Source: Kwoniella bestiolae CBS 10118
Taxonomy: Eukaryota; Basidiomycota; Tremellomycetes; Tremellales; Cryptococcaceae
Assembly (NCBI RefSeq): GCF_000512585.2
Contig: NC_089241.1
Coordinates: forward strand, 6,652,001 to 6,716,000
Direction of reading: 5' to 3'
DNA length: 64,000 bases
Position numbers and translations under genes: made by a program. Positions 60,194-64,000 of the stretch are shown here, piece after piece. The number at the start of each line of letters is the position of its first letter. Within the stretch, counting starts at the first letter, position 1. The notes under the pieces were generated by a model that was not told the origin of the DNA, ran no database searches, and saw only the letters and a list, made by a program, of their open reading frames with translations.

Positions 60194-62368
60194 ATGGACA
60201 GAAACGATCAAGCACCCGCGTCCGCGGTGCAACTCGACCCACAAGCTCATGATGGACATGTCAAGTCGGCCGAGGAAAAGCGATACCTCCGTAAGCTGGA
60301 CCTCTGCCTGTTGACATTTACTTGCATCTCGTGAGTAATCCGCGTCTCCCGACCGTCAGATACTGATTCAAAGAGAAAAATCACACCCTTAGCCAACTGA
60401 TCAAGTATTTGGATCAACAGAACATCAACTTTGCTTATACTTCGGGTATGAAAGAATCGGCAAATCGAGTCCTCTTTTCTCGAACAAGTTTCATGGCTGA
60501 CATGTGACGCAGCTCAATCTCTATGGTAACGAGCTCAACTACTTCACTACCTACTTTAACGTTGGATGTCAGTGATGTTCAAGATCTGCCATTGTACTCT
60601 GCTGACCGCTGAGTCTTGTAGACTGTATCTTTCTTGTGCCGTCACAGATTATGATCACCCGATTCAAACCCGCCATCTGGCTCTCGTGTCTCGAGCTGAT
60701 TTGGGGCGCTTTGACTTTGGGTCTTGCTGGGGTCAAGAATCACAAACAAGTCTATGCCATCCGTGCTTTCATCGGTGCTGCCGAGTCGTCCGCCTACCCT
60801 GGTGCAGTCGCCTTGCTCAGTAAGTCGAGAGGCGCTTGGCTTTCAGCGTTGTCGATGCTGATGATGGAGGGTCTCAGTGACCTGGTACACTCCCCTCGAG
60901 ATGGCCAAGCGGATTGGGTTTTATCACTCGTGTCAACCAATCGGTTCCATGGTCGCTGGTGGTCTCCAAGCTGCCATCCTGAAGTCACTTGATGGCTCTC
61001 ATGGACTCGAAGGATGGAGGTGGACCTTCATTATCAACGGTGAGCCAACGGACATGCCATAGTCCTGTCCGTCGCTGATTGTGCATCGCTAGGTATCATG
61101 ACGATTGTGATCGCCGCACTTGGATTCTTCATGATTCCTGATTTTCCTGATCGTCCGAAGTAAGCGTTCTCCACTGACACGGGGCACAAAAGACCCCTGC
61201 AGCTGACGCTATTTATATCAGCAAACTCGCCTTCTGGTTTACCGCACATGATAAGCGCATCGCAGAGGACAGATTGTTAAGGTGGAGACGGGTGGCTCCC
61301 GACGCTATCAATTGGCGAACTGCCAAGAAAGCCGCGTCCACTATTATCACTCCAGCCCTCATGTGGTTGTACACGGCCTCGCTCATCGCCGTCGCTGCAG
61401 TCAGCTGTGAGTATCATCATTTTCTCTTCCGGGCGAAATGTTTCTGATTCGGTTTCTCAAGACTTCAACTTGTTCCTGAAGTCACTGAAACACGCCGATG
61501 GCACTGCTGTCTGGTCGGCCGAAGCTCTCAGTGCTGTACCCATGGTTGGATACACTATTCAAAGTGAGCGGAATGTATATTTTATCAACGGCTGATGGCT
61601 GACCATAAACTTCCCAGTTTTGTCCACTTGGTTTTTTGCTTTCTGCTCTGATTACTTCCGAACTCGATGGCTCTGTTTGCTCGCTATCGCTTGTATCGGC
61701 ATTCCATCGGCCACCATCCTTACCATCTGGAATGTATCTACTGCCGCCAAGTACTATGCTTGTGAGTCTGATCTTCCAAGATCTGCGCCTGGCTGCGAAC
61801 TGACGGGGGACCCACCCTAGTCTTCGCCCTTTACGCCACCAACACGGGAGCTCCAATCATCTGGTCATGGATGAGCGACATGCTTCCCACTGAGCCAGAG
61901 CAGAGGACTTTGACTATTAGTATCTGCATATCCTTCTATTACGCGATCAGTGAGTGATACGGACCATCCCATAATCGCCGACTACGTGCTGAAGATGCTA
62001 CAGACGCTTGGTCAAATCCCTTGATCTACCCTGCAAAGGAAGCTCCTCATTACAAACACGGATGGGGGGTCTCACTTGGGCTGTACTGTTCGGTGGTCTG
62101 CATCATTCTCGCTTTGCGAACATACGACATCAAGGTTATTCGGTGAGTGTACAGTCTCTTTTTCGTTGGCATCAAATAAGGCTTACGCGAACCAAACCAT
62201 AGCCCACGAAACTACCGCGCTCGTTTGGCGTTGGAGCAGGAATACCTCGAATCAGTCAGTGCTGCTCAAGCAGTCCTCAACGACGAAGAATTCGGGGCAA
62301 GTACCCTCGATAAGGACAAGCAAGGTACGACCGTGGTGTCCGTGCTGGAACACAATATCACCAAGTAG
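60194..62368 (+). CDS. MFS transporter 3, ACS family (DAL5/TNA1-like)
   Basis: Twelve exons: 60194-60330, 60393-60459, 60513-60567, 60622-60819, 60878-61039, 61093-61159, 61222-61406, 61462-61563, 61618-61761, 61821-61949, 62004-62142, 62203-62368; 516 residues. Organic-anion importer by family. Seen: DQQNINFAYTSGMKESLNLY then GNELNYFTTYFNVGY, TRFKPAIWLSCLELIWGALT, MTWYTPLEMAKRIGFYHSCQ, GWRWTFIING, PDFPDRPNK. The intron 60460-60512 seems to use a GC donor (TCG|GCAAAT), which gives the exact family spacing SGMKExLxLYGNELN. Faces the lactonase gene. Confidence 0.9.
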
Positions 62369-63284
62369 GTAGTGAACAGGGCGAGACTATCCTGAATGAG
62401 GATCGGTCGTCCCCATCTTTCTTTAAACGGTAGAGAATGTGATTGTAGGGCCAGGAGTGGGTATGGTTGGGAATGAATGACGTGCGTTGGCTGGATTGTA
62501 TCCTTCTTTAACAGAAGCAGAATTGTCTTTCTGTTACCAGAACTTCTTAGTAATTTCACAGAGATAGCAAAGTGAGATCGTTATCTCTCGGTTTGTCCAC
62601 TTTTGAGTGAATGCTATGCGACTTCTAACGACTTATGCGATACATCACCCTTGAGCAAAGCCGTTATCTGCCTTACTCCGGAGACAGTGACGTCCAGGCC
62701 CAGTTCAACGCGTAACGTATTGCTGCTTGCATAAAATTACCACTCCAGCACACACAGTTAGAGGAATGAGGAATTAGACAGAGATCTTTGTCCATTCGAC
62801 ATAGCTTCGAACAAGATCTGGGGAGGTTAGAGGTTGTTAGAACATCGCTGTGAGTGTTTGGAAGAGGTACCAGACCCTGAGGGAATAGTACTATATGGGG
62901 GGTAACGTACCTAGTCGATCTATGAAGCAGCCTAGATAAGCAGGAGAGCCACTTTTCGGGAACTCCCCGACCGGTTAGTACTCATTCTCAACGGACCTTC
63001 CCTTTACTCCGTTGCCACCCTAAAGTAGAGCATTCACTGCATGGAGCGGAAAGACTAATCTTAGGTCTTATCGCGACCATAGCATTTATGGTGGCGTTCT
63101 CCCTTTCTCATGTAAGGTCTTCATGGTCTGTTACTTATCTTCCGTCCTCTTGTATTATAGATCATTATTTTGATTTATCTTTACGTACCCCCCTTTGCGA
63201 TTCGCAATACCAGAGTCGGCTTCTCTCTGGAACACACACCACTCGTCTACTCTGACCGCTCGACGGACCCAATCTCATCTTGAA
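62369..63284. promoter_or_regulatory. Promoter region of the Zn2Cys6 regulator
   Basis: 916 bases with no supported gene. It contains CGGGAACTCCCCG at 62957-62969, another CGG-N7-CCG arrangement, and CT-rich DNA close to the ATG. Confidence 0.5.
62957..62969. promoter_or_regulatory. CGG-N7-CCG element upstream of the regulator
   Basis: CGGGAACTCCCCG keeps the CGG-N7-CCG spacing but not the A-rich core of the other three. About 316 bases before the regulator ATG; possible autoregulation. Confidence 0.4.
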
Positions 63285-64000
63285 ATGTCACCGGGATCGA
63301 CTATTTCGACATCTCCTACTTTTGATGGTCATCCTGCACACCTTCGCGCATGTAAGCGATGCGTGGCCCGGAAGAGAAAGGTATGTCTAAGGAATGTCAG
63401 CAGGTTTTAGATGACTTACTCTGTTCACTCCTGCTCAGTGTGATCGACGACAACCTCGATGCACAGCATGCGAACGTGCTGGCGTTCCATGTGAGGTAGA
63501 CCCGAGATATCATGACAGAGCTCTGGTTATGTGAGTGAGATTTTTGACCCGAATATGAGCGCGTCAGTGGATGAGAGTTATGCGCTCACTCCAACCCTCT
63601 TCTAGTCAAATCAATGAGCTTCGCAAGACCACTGTTGAACTTGAGAACCGGGTAAACCCACTGCAAGAACGGATTGCGTGGCTTCAAGGCCTTTTGCAGC
63701 AAAGTAATCCCTCTTTGAAGGACATCGACTCGATACCTACAGGTCAAGCCGTCACTTTGCCTAGAGCGGTCGGAACCAATCCACTCCCGCCTTCCCCGAT
63801 CAGCCTCCATGAATTCGTCGCCAATGCTTATCCCCAATCATCGACATCTCCACCTCCAACCTCCACGCATCCTTCGTTGCCTTCCTACGACACCGCTCTC
63901 AAGCTAGCCCATACATACCTCAATTATCATTGTCAAACGCATCACGTCATCGATCAGGAGGAGATTGAGGATGATATCAACAAAGTGTACCGAGAGAATG
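63285..64000 (+). CDS. Zn2Cys6 transcription factor (partial, runs off the window)
   Basis: Three exons seen (63285-63380, 63439-63530, 63606-64000 and beyond). Residues 23-50 form a perfect binuclear zinc cluster, Cys spacing 2-6-6-2-6 (ACKRCVARKRKC, RCTACERAGVPCE). A following helix (INELRKTTVELENRV) should be the dimerisation coiled coil, then a Ser/Pro linker and the start of a middle domain (KLAHTYLNYHCQTHHVID). Such proteins bind CGG triplets as dimers and often control neighbouring catabolic genes. The rest of the gene is outside the window. Confidence 0.88.

Overview
The window is nuclear DNA of a fungus, most likely a Tremellomycete (Cryptococcus/Kwoniella type). Nearly every gene is split by short introns of about 35-90 bases with GT(G/A)AGT-like donors, a CTGAC/CTAAC branch point and TAG/CAG acceptors, and intergenic spacers are short. 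I read 23 protein genes and confirmed each model by checking that all exon phases close. No tRNA, rRNA, CRISPR array or intact transposon was found.

From 0 to about 37.5 kb the genes are mostly conserved cellular ones. In order: a secreted seven-WSC-domain protein (+), a fatty-acid elongase (+), the GPI-lipid remodelling protein PER1/PGAP3 (-), an ENPP-type phosphodiesterase (+), a long protein ending in a MYND-like zinc finger (+), an amino-acid permease (-), a zinc-independent MDR reductase (-) facing a GFA/CENP-V protein (+), Ddi1 (+), Gid8 (-) facing a WRAP73-like WD protein (+), a type II membrane glycosyltransferase-like protein (+), a cupin (+) and a secreted thaumatin-like glycopeptide (+).

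From 37.6 kb to the right edge the content changes to an accessory, catabolic-looking block. It holds a sulfamidase-like sulfatase (-), a sugar-porter MFS (+), an ACS/DAL5-type MFS (+), a siderophore-type MFS (+), a divergent heme catalase (+), a second ACS MFS (-) facing an FAD-dependent amine oxidase (+), a lactonase-fold beta-propeller protein (-) facing a third ACS MFS (+), and the start of a Zn2Cys6 regulator (+) that runs off the window. Oxidase (makes H2O2), catalase (removes it), lactonase, importers and regulator together suggest an inducible pathway that imports and oxidises an organic anion, amine or sugar-amine. The substrate cannot be read from the sequence.

The strongest unexplained signal is a CGG-N7-CCG palindrome with an A-rich core. 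It occurs twice in the divergent MFS/oxidase promoter, once in the divergent lactonase/MFS promoter, and in looser form upstream of the regulator itself, which would fit a self-regulated Zn2Cys6 regulon. Also notable are four introns that appear to use GC-AG splice sites and two microexons (9 and 5 bases) in the glycosyltransferase-like gene.
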